Below, piece by piece: positions 33,450 to 42,759 of a stretch of 64,000 bases of DNA. Numbering within the stretch: position 1 is the first letter of the stretch; each line of letters opens with the position of its first letter. The notes beneath the pieces were generated by a model. That model was not told the origin of the DNA and searched no databases. It saw only the letters and a list, made by a program, of their open reading frames with translations. Both the position numbers and the translations under genes were made by a program. This DNA comes from Agarophyton chilense (lineage: Eukaryota > Rhodophyta > Florideophyceae > Gracilariales > Gracilariaceae), in NCBI GenBank assembly GCA_030374765.1, contig JARGXX010000088.1, forward strand, positions 62,001 through 126,000, written 5' to 3'.

Positions 33450-36400
33450 ATGTCTGAAGCTAACACTACTCGCGTTATGTTCGATGGTTCCGAAGGAGCG
33501 GAGGTCGAGCGTTTCTTCTTTGCGTACGAAAATGTCGCCATGCGCGGAAAGACGGACGAAGAGAAGGCAGTAGAGCTTCTCTGTCACTTAGAGGGCTCTG
33601 CGTTTGACTTCTATTATAGGACATTCGCAGAGTCAGGTTCTTTGACCAAGGAAGCAATGGACTACACCGCTGTAAAGAAGAAGATTATGGCTGAATTCAT
33701 CCAGAAGAGCCAGCCAGAAGACGATGTCTATGAGGCAGTCTCTGGCCGCTTAGACCCTGAGAATCTGTTATCCTCTTTGGCCGAATTGGACGCGCTTTAC
33801 AAGCGTGTAGGCTTTAACGATACCGCTTCCTTCGGGTTGCTTAGGAACGCGGTGGCCTCTATTCCTTACATGGCTCAGTTTGTCATGTACAGGGCGCCTT
33901 CTGACTATCAGTCATTGAAGAAGGCCATTGTGGAGTATCACGTTGGTCGAAAGGCTTACTTTTCTGGAGTCGGTTCCTCATCCTCCGCGGCGCTTGGTGT
34001 GAAGAATATTTTACCAAGGCCGGATGCTCGTTCCGGGACTACTCAGCAGCTCCAAAGCCAGGTCGAGCAGTTGACCAAGAACTTTTCCGAGCTGCACCTG
34101 CTGGTGAAGAAGAAGTTTGACAGCGGAAGTCCGGCAACGGCGGACAAGGACTGGACTTGTAGTTATTGTAAGAAGACGGGACACGGTGCAAACCGTTGTC
34201 CTTCGAATCCGCATCGTGACACGAAGTGTTCGCGTTGCGGCAAGATGGGCCATTCGGAGTCTACTTGTTGGTCTAAACCCAGAAGGAGTGATTCTCGCTC
34301 TGTTGGGTTCGATGGAGCGAGGTCAGAGTCGCGGGAAGAGATGAAACTCAAGTCCGATGGCGACTCTAATCATGTTGCAGTTGTGCAAGAGTCTGCTTTG
34401 GTTGATGTCGTGGCTGCAGCGAAGAGAAACGCCGAGGGCCAAGCTCTTCCGAAGCAACCTCGCACGAATGTCATGGATATTGACGTTCTGGTGAACAAGA
34501 ATCCGGGCGAGCCCCGAGCGGCTGCAAGGCCGAAATCGAGGGGTAAGCGTAGGAAGTCCCGCAAGGTGAAGAAGCCCTCACAGGGCCTTCAGGAGCACGT
34601 CGGGAAGTATAATGTGGTAGCCGAGCTGGCTGCCGCATCGTGCGGGCTCACGTTTGGGCAGCTACTCCGTGGTGACGCTGAAGAGGCCAAGAAGCTTCTG
34701 AAGCGCCTACTGGCTGGGAGTGTGCCTAAGAGCCATGTGTCTGTCTTGAGCGCCTCTGGCCTCCCCCGTCGTTTGAAAGTCGTGTCTGTGAAGCTTTATG
34801 GCACGATAACACACGCCCTACTCGACACTGGAGCTGTTCCGAATCTACTCTCGTTGGAGCTATGCGAACAGTTGACTTTATCGCCCCTGGCCACGTCAAG
34901 GAAGGTCACAGTCGCCGATGGGACTGTCGCCCAGGTGTTAGGCTGTGTCAAAGATGTGCCAGTCTCGTTTGGGACGATGAGCATCCCCTTAGACTTCCTT
35001 GTCGTCCAGAATACTCCGTTTGATGTCATTGTTGGTAGCCCGACGCTGGATGCCTTGCAGGCGCGACTGGATTTTAGTCGCCAGCAAGTTACTCTTGCAG
35101 TCGGAGCAGAAGAGGTTCTGTTACCATTCTATAACGAACCCCCTGTTATCGATGGAGCTCGCACAGATAGCGAGGACTTCACATCTCCTGAAGAATCTGA
35201 TGCTGAGCGGTCTATTAACGCGTCATCGTCATCACCATCGAGCTCCGGGGATGAATCTGACGGTGAGCCGGACTTGGTATTGGCAATAGTGAACAAGGAG
35301 CCGTATGAACCGGATTTACAGGACTTCGATTGCAACGTGGATATCTCCGATGTTGATGAAGAGGGTGATCATTCAGCTCTACTAGCGTCAAAGATGAGGC
35401 ATCTTCCTCGGGAAGCACAAGAGGACTTGACGAATGCCTTGATGGAGACCAATATTACCGCCTGGGACATTATTGACCTCCAGCCGGCTGACGTTCCTGT
35501 GGTGCACGCTTTTGAGTTGACGGACGACAATCCGATTCATTCGAGAGTGCGCAGGATGCCCCCGAAGCACAACGCAATTGTGTGTAAAGAAGTTGATGAG
35601 CTGCTTGAGGCTGGAGTAATCACGCCTTCAAGTTCAGCTTGGTCCTTTCCAGTAGTCATAGCTACCAAAAAGGACGGTAGACCACGATTCTGTGTTGATT
35701 ACCGTCAATTGAACAGGGTAATGAAGCCAACCAGGTGGCCGTTACCGAAGATCGAGGAGATCTTCGACGACTTAGCTGGGTTGGAGATATTCACAACTCT
35801 AGACTTGTACACTGGGTACTGGCAAGTCCGCATGTCGGAGACTTGCAAGGAGATGACGACGTTTGCATGCCGCTATGGAACGTACAAGTTCGAGGTGATG
35901 CCGTTCGGATTGATGAACGCCCCCTCGACGTTTCAGAGAATGATGGATGGAGTCTTACAGGATCTTCCATTCGCAATGGTCTATGTGGATGATGTGGTTA
36001 TCTTCTCGAAGACGACCGAAGAGCACCTCCGTCATTGTAGGGCAGTGTTCGAACGAATTCTGGAAGCCAACTTGAAAGTTAAGGTCACCAAGTGCAGTTT
36101 TGCACAATCAGAGATAAAGTTATTGGGACACGTCATTAATGTTGACGGAATTCAGGTGGACACGGACAAGATCAAGGACATTGTTGATGCTGCCGTGCCT
36201 ACCAACGTCACGGAGTTGAGGAGTTTCCTTGGGCTGGCGGGATACTATCGCCGCTTTATCAAGAACTTCGCAAGGAGCTCGGCGGTGTTGCACGCCGCCA
36301 CCTCTGGCAAGAAAAAGTTTGAATGGACGAGGGAAATGCAGATTGCGTTTGAGCATCTGAAGGATAAACTTACGACGCCCCCCGTGCTGGCCTTCCCTGA

Positions 36401-38081
36401 CTTTGACGCTCCGTTCATAGTGGAGACCGATGCGTCGTCGGTCGCGTTGGGAATTGTCCTCTCTCAGAAGAAGAAGGATGGGAAAGTACATCCCATACAG
36501 TACGCTTCGCGTACGATGACGGAAGTAGAGAGACGCTACTCTACGAGTGAACGGGAAGCGCTCGCAGTCGTGTTCGCTTTGAAGAAGTTCAGAGTGTATC
36601 TCCTCTCTGATATTCCCTTCACTGTGCTGACAGACCATCAGGCTCTGCAGTACGCGTTTAAGAAGAAGGATGTGCATGGGAGGTTGGCCCGATGGATGGA
36701 CTTGATGGCCGAATACGACTTCGAGATTAAGTATCGCCCGGGGATAGTAAATGGTGCGGCGGATTACCTGTCCCGCATGACTGGTCTTTCACGGGAGCCA
36801 GAGACTGTTGAAGGAGACTTACAATCAGAGGTAGTCGCCACAATTTCGTGGGCAGACCCTAGGCTGTCGGGACTTGAGCCGTACTTGCTTAATGTTGCCA
36901 GGTTCCTGGCCGGAGTTCAAGTCCAGGATGAGGACCCGAAAAGAAAGAAGTCGATCAAGAGGAACGCGAAGAGATTCATGCTCTGGAACGATACGCTTTT
37001 CCGGAGAGAGGCCGCTGGGCTGCGCGCCGTCCCACCTGTCGATGATCGCAGAGAGATCATAAGAATGTTCCATGACGAGATCGGACATTGGGATGCCACG
37101 ACGACGAGGAACTTTGTTCGGGACAGGTTCTGGTGGCCCGGTGTCTGCAGAGATGTCACGGATTATGTCCGAGGTTGTGATGGGTGCCAGCACGCGCAGA
37201 GGATCCCGACCTACTACACGAACCTTCGAGCTCCTATAACGGGACTGTTCGAAACGTTCTCGATAGACTTCGCAGGTCCCCTCGGCGCATCGAAGAATGG
37301 TAAGAGATTCGCTATCATTGCAGTGGAGCATCTCACAGGATGGCCTATTGCAGGGGCCACGGAGAACTCCACTGCGAGCACGGTGATAGAATTCGATTGG
37401 AAGGAGATCATACTGCCATTTGGACCACCGAAGAAGATCGTTTCGGATAACGCCAACGCCTTTACCGCTGGAGCAGTCAGGAACTTCATGACGAAGCATG
37501 GGATCGTGTGGAAAACCGTACTCCCGTACGCGCCTATGGCGAATGGGAGAGCTGAACGTATGGTGGCTACGATCAAATTGGCCATCAAGAGGACAGTAGT
37601 GCGTACTGACTTGGACTGGGCAGACACTCTACCGCAGGTTTTGTATGGCTACCGTCGTCGCGATAGGGGAACAGTTCCGTCCCCGTTTCAGCTGATGTAC
37701 GGAATCAAACCAAGGATGATGGCGAATGACACGGTGGCCCTCTTGCAGGGTGGCACGCCGCATCACCGAGCGTTAGAATTAATGGGCGAGTCTGGAACCC
37801 GCGCGATGCAAATCGAAAGAGCGTGCATTCCTCGTGTGCCCAAGGGGAAAGTCAAATACTATGATGTCGGAGACGAAGTGTTAGTTGCACATGGACCCGC
37901 CTTTAATAAGTCGCGCAAGTGGCCGGCGTTCGAGTCATACTACTATGGCCCATGCCGCGTCACGAAGGCGACCCACCCTCGCTACGAACTTTTGTCCTCG
38001 ACAGGACGTATAACGCGCACAGCCGTCCATGCGAGAAGGTTGGTTCTTTACAAAAGGAAACCTGTCCACCTACGCAGATAA
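33450..38081 (+). CDS. W1 Gag-Pol polyprotein
   Basis: A single frame of 1543 residues from MSEANTTR. An upstream in-frame ATG at 33339 lies in the LTR and is less likely. Gag: helical capsid-like core to about residue 200, then two CCHC zinc knuckles, CSYCKKTGHGANRC and CSRCGKMGHSESTC (about 236-275). Retropepsin LLDTGAVPNLLS is at about 457. RT has FCVDYRQLN, FTTLDLYTGYWQVRM and YVDDVVIFS (about 843). RNase H has VETDASSVALG (about 992) and TDHQAL. Integrase has the HHCC zinc region HDEIGHWD...CDGCQ (about 1207-1250) and a core D, D, E set in IDFAGPLG, VSDNANAF and NGRAERM (about 1273, 1332, 1366). Gag and Pol share one frame with no shift, as in several gypsy lineages. Ends 223 bp before the antisense frame stop. 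Confidence 0.93.
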   Translation: MSEANTTRVMFDGSEGAEVERFFFAYENVAMRGKTDEEKAVELLCHLEGSAFDFYYRTFAESGSLTKEAMDYTAVKKKIMAEFIQKSQPEDDVYEAVSGRLDPENLLSSLAELDALYKRVGFNDTASFGLLRNAVASIPYMAQFVMYRAPSDYQSLKKAIVEYHVGRKAYFSGVGSSSSAALGVKNILPRPDARSGTTQQLQSQVEQLTKNFSELHLLVKKKFDSGSPATADKDWTCSYCKKTGHGANRCPSNPHRDTKCSRCGKMGHSESTCWSKPRRSDSRSVGFDGARSESREEMKLKSDGDSNHVAVVQESALVDVVAAAKRNAEGQALPKQPRTNVMDIDVLVNKNPGEPRAAARPKSRGKRRKSRKVKKPSQGLQEHVGKYNVVAELAAASCGLTFGQLLRGDAEEAKKLLKRLLAGSVPKSHVSVLSASGLPRRLKVVSVKLYGTITHALLDTGAVPNLLSLELCEQLTLSPLATSRKVTVADGTVAQVLGCVKDVPVSFGTMSIPLDFLVVQNTPFDVIVGSPTLDALQARLDFSRQQVTLAVGAEEVLLPFYNEPPVIDGARTDSEDFTSPEESDAERSINASSSSPSSSGDESDGEPDLVLAIVNKEPYEPDLQDFDCNVDISDVDEEGDHSALLASKMRHLPREAQEDLTNALMETNITAWDIIDLQPADVPVVHAFELTDDNPIHSRVRRMPPKHNAIVCKEVDELLEAGVITPSSSAWSFPVVIATKKDGRPRFCVDYRQLNRVMKPTRWPLPKIEEIFDDLAGLEIFTTLDLYTGYWQVRMSETCKEMTTFACRYGTYKFEVMPFGLMNAPSTFQRMMDGVLQDLPFAMVYVDDVVIFSKTTEEHLRHCRAVFERILEANLKVKVTKCSFAQSEIKLLGHVINVDGIQVDTDKIKDIVDAAVPTNVTELRSFLGLAGYYRRFIKNFARSSAVLHAATSGKKKFEWTREMQIAFEHLKDKLTTPPVLAFPDFDAPFIVETDASSVALGIVLSQKKKDGKVHPIQYASRTMTEVERRYSTSEREALAVVFALKKFRVYLLSDIPFTVLTDHQALQYAFKKKDVHGRLARWMDLMAEYDFEIKYRPGIVNGAADYLSRMTGLSREPETVEGDLQSEVVATISWADPRLSGLEPYLLNVARFLAGVQVQDEDPKRKKSIKRNAKRFMLWNDTLFRREAAGLRAVPPVDDRREIIRMFHDEIGHWDATTTRNFVRDRFWWPGVCRDVTDYVRGCDGCQHAQRIPTYYTNLRAPITGLFETFSIDFAGPLGASKNGKRFAIIAVEHLTGWPIAGATENSTASTVIEFDWKEIILPFGPPKKIVSDNANAFTAGAVRNFMTKHGIVWKTVLPYAPMANGRAERMVATIKLAIKRTVVRTDLDWADTLPQVLYGYRRRDRGTVPSPFQLMYGIKPRMMANDTVALLQGGTPHHRALELMGESGTRAMQIERACIPRVPKGKVKYYDVGDEVLVAHGPAFNKSRKWPAFESYYYGPCRVTKATHPRYELLSSTGRITRTAVHARRLVLYKRKPVHLRR

Positions 38082-38303
38082 AGGATGAGCAGACAGGTGA
38101 GCAAACGGAAGAAGGGACGAAAGAAGACCTAGTATATTGAGAAGTTGCTCTCATCGAGCGGGTTCAGAGCCATAAAGCTTGAGCTGATGTCTGTGGGCAG
38201 GCGGGCTTTGCGAAGGGGACATGTGGAACATCTAATTGTAGCATTGCATGACGCCGATGTACAGCGATGCCTTAGCATATGGATTCTACATCTATCAATG
38301 AAG

Positions 38304-39116
38304 CTACGCTGCACGAGTCTCCTTAGCCCTCTCGCGCTCGATTGCGAGCTTGCGACGGTTCTTCTTATTGTTCGTTCCATTACGATGAAGAGGCTTCTTA
38401 GAGCGTCCTTCAGTATCGGGGACATGGACCATCCGCACTTCTCGGATGCCGGTGAAGGTCGAAGTATCGTCAACGCAACCCTCGAGGGCCCTTTCGCATA
38501 AAGTCAACGGAAACTCCTCAACACAATCGAGGATGATTCGACGGCCGGTGTCGATTACCAGACTGTGGATAACGCCGTTGGTTCCGTCGATAGTGAGAAC
38601 ATACACACCGGAACGCTGAGACGAATAGTTGTTCGAATCATGAACGGACTCAGTCAACCCAAGTTCTCGCAACATGATATCCGACAGCACGTAGTCAGGG
38701 CTGGCCTCAAGAAACAATACGATTCGTTTCCCCACGATCTTGACGAGCTCTTCGCGGTAGAGTCGAACGATCTCCTCCGGATTGGAAAGGAAAAGGTTGT
38801 ACGCAGGATGCCGATGGGTCCGATGGGAATCAAGGGAGATGGCTACGATGTCTTCCCTATCGTGGAGAAGAGCCATGAGGTCCCGGCGTTCGTTACGAAG
38901 TCGCTGCGACACGCGCATTGCCAGCCCCCGCACATGTGAGCGAGGAACCCGGCGCGTCCGCTGGGCTCTCACTCGCTGCCTGGTAACAGCCATAGTTGTA
39001 CCACGCCTACCACTGGCTCCGCCGAAGAGCGATGTCCGACAACCGTTTGCACTGGGACTAAAACACCAACCTGTGCACGTCAGTCGTCGGAGAGAGCGCG
39101 TAGGATGGCGAAGCAC
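38304..39116 (-). CDS. W1 antisense ORF, unknown protein
   Basis: An open frame of 270 residues on the strand opposite Gag-Pol, between Pol and the 3' LTR. An internal start at 38993 (MAVTRQRV) would give 229 residues and begins where the sequence becomes protein-like. It has a basic N-terminus (RVRAQRTRRVPRSHVRG) and an alpha/beta-looking middle (IVGKRIVLFLEASPDYVLSDIMLREL). Then come VYVLTIDGTNGVIHSLVID and RRIILDCVEEFPLTLCERAL, and a Lys/Arg-rich end. The His-then-Asp pattern with LDCVEEFPL recalls the C-terminal half of papain-like proteases and similar unnamed proteins of oomycete-type transposons, but I see no nucleophile Cys, so this is weak. It does not resemble the family A antisense protein. 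Confidence 0.6.
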   Translation of the reverse strand: MLRHPTRSLRRLTCTGWCFSPSANGCRTSLFGGASGRRGTTMAVTRQRVRAQRTRRVPRSHVRGLAMRVSQRLRNERRDLMALLHDREDIVAISLDSHRTHRHPAYNLFLSNPEEIVRLYREELVKIVGKRIVLFLEASPDYVLSDIMLRELGLTESVHDSNNYSSQRSGVYVLTIDGTNGVIHSLVIDTGRRIILDCVEEFPLTLCERALEGCVDDTSTFTGIREVRMVHVPDTEGRSKKPLHRNGTNNKKNRRKLAIERERAKETRAA

Positions 39117-39572
39117 AGCGGAAGGCGGGACGGTTCAAGCGACGCAGCGCAGGGGGAGCGAAGCGCAGACGTGAGCAACCGGGCGCGGACAAACCGCAAC
39201 ACGGGAGCGAGCGAACGAGCGCGATGCGCGGACCAGGCACGGAAAACGAGAGGACGCGATGCGCGAAGAAGGCGCGGAAAACCGACAAAGCGCGGAAAAC
39301 CGACAAAGCACGGACAAAGCGCGAGAGAGGCGTGAGCAGGAGCGCGAGCAGTGCGCAGGCTACGATGTGTGAAGGACAAGGCGAGGGAGAGGCGACGGCG
39401 CAAGTGTCAAGCAAGCGTTGCGCTATTTACAACTATAGCACGCGATCGCAGGACGCTTGGCGCGAATAATTGCCCCCCAGCAATTTTGAGACATTGCTGG
39501 AGGGATTGCACCGTGACAGACCTCGACCCCACTCGCTACGCCACCGTGTGGCGTAGTTTGAGTTGTGGGGCG
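39117..39572. other. W1 3' untranslated region: tandem repeat and hairpin
   Basis: GC-rich non-coding DNA upstream of the antisense frame. A 17-18 bp unit GCGCGGAAAACCGACAAA occurs about two and a half times near 39279-39320. A hairpin with arms GCCCCCCAGCAA / TTGCTGGAGGG (39473-39483 with 39494-39504) and a 10-base loop lies 70 bp before the LTR. TTGTGGGGCG at 39563-39572 is the polypurine tract candidate. Arg-rich ORFs here look like composition artefacts. Confidence 0.5.
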
Positions 39573-39736
39573 TGTCGGCCTCTGTTTGGGGCTGTGTCCA
39601 CGTGTGACGCGGACGCAGCCCCTCGCGAGCTGAAATATCAAAACCTTCCTGCGAGCGGTGGAATTGGTGGGGGGAGGGGACAAGAAAGACAACGAAAAGA
39701 AAACAGAGGGTACGCTTGCCCGTAACAAGCCTGACA
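39573..39736 (+). repeat. W1 3' LTR
   Basis: 164 bp, two differences from the 5' LTR by direct reading. Followed by the duplicated target CAATC. Confidence 0.9.
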
Positions 39737-39741
39737 CAATC

Positions 39742-40830
39742 CATCTGAGATTGTGATAGAACATGCTGGGCCATCCAGATTTACCATTTGTTTTTTAGTC
39801 GACTGCTGATTGGCCAAGCGACGAAAACAAACCTTTCCGGTGGCGGATACCTGTGAACTGGAACCATATGTTTGGCTGCGAGTCGACTTCGACGGACCGT
39901 CTCTAACTTTTGCGACTGCAATTGCTGCGTGCATTGCTGTCTTTTACGAATCGGTTGAATCCTCGCAATTTCGAAGCCAATGGCGCAACCCCTTGGATTT
40001 GCATGGACCGTGCGGACATGGAGGATGAGGAAGAACGTCGCTTTCTCCCTTGCTACAAGGTGGTTTACGACCGCTTCCGGTAGAGGTTGTCCTTAACAGG
40101 TCAGAATTACCACCGCGATGGTTACAGCTTTCTGACGTTCTTGTGCTCTTCCGAGACGGTGGAACGCTATCGACAAACTGGAAAGCTTTTGAAACTTTCA
40201 GAGCGTGTGCCTTGAAGTTTTTAAAGTCCTTGCGACAGTCGTAGTTTGCGAACTATATCTCAGTGCCGAGTCGGTCCCGAAGTGGCTTAGGCTTAACAGC
40301 GGATAGGACATGATAAAGAGCAACCGTCTGGTTCTTCTCGAGTATCCTTTTCAAACCGTTTCGGCGAAGTAGTTTGTGATAAAAAACAAACATTGTTTCC
40401 ATTCGGGATAGTGCAGACATTTCCTTCATGTCCAATATCAGATCGGTACGGACCATAGATTCCAAAGAATCTAAAGTTAATGTATTTTCAGAATCTCCCG
40501 CGTTCTCGTGAAGATAAATGCGTAGAATCGTATTGGTAAGTGGGTCATAATCATCAGCACCCGTGATGAAACCAAGGCTCAAAACGGAGTCCAAAGTTTC
40601 TGGGTCAATACAGAATATGAGATTTAACGGACGGATTGGTTCCGTCGTGGGACTACCAGATGCGATCAGTTGAGTTGCACGAGCAGTAACCTCCTTGAAT
40701 TACTGATCGTACTTACGAAGGAACAACCGAACGGACTCGGCGTCCATGACGACCAGCGTTGGGTGATTAACCGACGTGGTGACAAAAAATGCAGCGTGCA
40801 TCTCAACCGCTGAGGTTTGCGACTGTGACA
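39742..40830 (-). pseudogene. G2 gag remains
   Basis: The minus-strand Gag begins MSQSQTSAVEMHAAFFVTT near 40830. It runs through FLRKYDQ, PIRPLNLIFCIDPETLDSV, GFITGADDYDPLTNTILR, RMETMFVFYHKLLRRNGL, VALYHVLSAVKPKPLRDRL and FKNFKAHALKVSKAFQLVD, the ordered blocks of the Gag of oomycete Ty3/gypsy elements. Downstream it reaches the W1 insertion edge at PACSITISDG. About three breaks. Confidence 0.7.
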
Positions 40831-40993
40831 TATTGACCTAGTGGAATCACCTTCTTCTTCGGTGAGGGCAAAAATGACTGGGTTGGTTCAACTACTTCGT
40901 TTCGAATCTGAAGAAATAGCACTGATCACTGTGACGGGTTCAGGGAACAAAGAAAAGAAAAGTTGACCGATCGTTCGATGGTTTACTCCAGAC

Positions 40994-41196
40994 TGTAGCA
41001 GACGGTAGCTACAAAGCTTATAACCCAGCCGTACGGTCTCAGAGCTGCTCTCTTTCTCTTAGGGGCACGCTCAGCCACCCGTTTGTTATAGTAGTTCAAA
41101 GAGTAAACCTAGTCGTTATGTCGAAAGCAAACGCATATGCATCTATCATATCTGAACCGATAAGGTACCTACTGTAAAACCGCATTATCGGTTACA
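40994..41196 (-). repeat. G2 5' LTR
   Basis: Partner of 29382-29574; element-sense start TGTAACCGATAATGCGG at 41196. The inner edge near 40994 (GCTACA in element sense) is approximate. Confidence 0.65.
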
Positions 41197-42386
41197 CGCC
41201 AGGACGTGCTAGGGGACGGCTTGCAATGGTAAAGTGTGTGACCTGTGGTGGCACTTGGAAGCGCGGGGATGCACAATACATGAGAAGCTCTTCGCTTTCG
41301 AAGGATATCATTTTGGAGACCATTGCGTTTAATCCATGATGTCTCTACACAGTCAGCCACGACACCGTCATTAGGATCTGAGATCTGTTTAACTACCGAA
41401 GGCTTTTCTTGTGTTTGGCAACGGCAACTAGTATTTACTGTTTTGCCTTGATAGAATAACACGCACATGGGCTTCTCTTCTGTATTTCGGATACCATAAT
41501 AATCAATTCGGTTAGAAGAAATTCAAAGATTTGTGCAACTGTAAAGCAAAGCTATGGCTCAGAACTTAAGCCATCACAGCATTGAAATCGAGCGGAGGCA
41601 ACAACTGGAGCTTTTGAGACCGAAGGCTCTATACTTTGGTCTTCTTGAAAAACTGGACACGAAACAGAAAGACATTGCTCTACGCCATCGGCTTCGCCTT
41701 CTACTGAGCCGGGGCAGTGACACTCTTCCCATCCTGTTTGCCCATATGATCCAGGATCTGTGCGAAGTACTATAGTTAGAAAAAGAACCTCAAAGAGCTT
41801 CTTGGGACCAATAGTTTGAACGTACTGGGTTTCGCTTTCGGAGGACGTGGTGTAGTGGAAATACGTGGTGGACGAGTGAATGGCGATGGGCGATGTGTTT
41901 TGGTGGATCAAGTCGATCGTGTTGCTTTTTAAGGATTTAGGCGACTCGGTTTTGCTAAAAGCCAGAATCAGCACACCAGCAAAGAGTATAAACGGTTTGA
42001 AATTCAACAAACTCGAATGCGGCCCGAGCTTAAAAGTGAATGGCACGATTTGGGGCTTTCTACCCGACATATTTCAGTCCCTGAGCAGTGTGGTCGTTTA
42101 AATACAGTAGCCTCTTTGTGCACTTGGGGCAGTACACCTGCCGTTGGACATGCTCCAACAAGGATGGGTCAATGATGGGACTCTCGACTGCTTCACCAAG
42201 GAACGGTGCAATTGCAGCAGGTATACTGTCCCAATAGCGATTCCCACTTCTTCATAGTACCATTTTCCTTTTTTATCACAAAAGGTTAGCAAGCATTTCT
42301 AGGTGTTACTGTTATTTAAAAATGTTGGAAGGCCTAAATGGCTAGGCCGCCCTCCCATAGCACAAGAGCTTAACAATTATTAATAG
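41197..42386. other. unassigned fragments between G2 and the half-tRNA site
   Basis: No complete gene. On minus, one segment (about 42064-42240) reads IPAAIAPFLGEAVESPIIDPSLLEH, then VYCPKCTKRLLYLND, a single CxxC pair with helical flanks. Another (41552-42070) is an open 172-codon frame with no recognised motif, overlapped on plus by a 73-codon helical frame (41554-41775, MAQNLSHHSIEIERR). These could be decayed exons or retroelement pieces; I cannot tell which. Confidence 0.3.
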
Positions 42387-42398
42387 GTTATGGGCCCC
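42387..42398 (+). promoter_or_regulatory. half-tRNA(iMet) primer-site-like sequence
   Basis: GGTTATGGGCCC on plus is the copia-type half-tRNA primer site. A plus-strand copia LTR may therefore end just left of it, at ...ATTATTAATA. No copia gag follows directly. A T-arm-like GGGTCGAATCCC at about 42421-42432 lies close by, so a decayed tRNA-derived sequence is the alternative. Confidence 0.35.
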
Positions 42399-42759
42399 TG
42401 CTTCGTCGCTGTGGTTGCTGGGTCGAATCCCGATATGTGATGGCAGACCAAAATATTGTACTGTTGCACTGTAGTGAACATTTGTCCAACGGAGAGAAAA
42501 TACTTCACTGCAAGCTTGGAACCTCTGCTAAAGTAGCGACTACGGGTTGACGGTGTGTGTTTAAATGTAAATAGACGAGACTTCCCAACATTGCTTCAAG
42601 AGCAAGGGCATTTAGCTTAATCGTTTTTAACACAAAAAATTAAACGAGATATAAGCTTGATTTATCTTTACACAAAAACTATTTACACAGAGAAAAGCGT
42701 ATTGTAAAAGATTCATTAGCATGAAGTTATTGAAAATCAGTGCACAATATTTATCCTCA

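Larger units (their letters stand above)
33254..39736 (+). mobile_element. Ty3/gypsy element W1, looks whole, recent
   Basis: 6483 bp bounded by 164-bp LTRs (33254-33417 and 39573-39736) that start TGTCGG, end CTGACA and differ at two positions by my reading. The target duplication CAATC is at 33249-33253 and 39737-39741. One long gag-pol frame and an antisense frame (39116 to 38304) lie inside. It inserted into G2, whose segments GRCDDGNDDS and PACSITISDG flank it. The near-identical LTRs and open frames point to a young insertion. No chromodomain is obvious at the Pol end. Confidence 0.92.
29382..41196 (-). mobile_element. Ty3/gypsy element G2, oomycete-type, split by W1
   Basis: Minus-strand element in two pieces, 29382-33253 and 39742-41196, separated by W1. 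LTRs of about 195-200 bp lie at both ends. Right to left it has a 5' LTR, gag (about 39742-40830), the remaining gag/protease, RT, RNase H, integrase, polypurine tract and 3' LTR. Gag has the oomycete gypsy pattern (FLRKYDQ, LRNGLK-type, LRKDFK-type). No target duplication is clear. Broken in many places; LTR divergence suggests an old copy. Confidence 0.8.

Noticed and set aside
39058-39414. Arg/Ser-rich ORFs on both strands before the W1 3' LTR
   Set aside because: Overlapping open frames on both strands in GC-rich repetitive DNA are composition artefacts.
29377-41201. Target duplication for G2
   Set aside because: The flanks AATCC and CGCCA do not match, so either the edges are off by some bases or the element has recombined.
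42415-42440. tRNA gene suggested by GGGTCGAATCCC
   Set aside because: No cloverleaf can be closed around it; kept only as a note beside the half-tRNA site.
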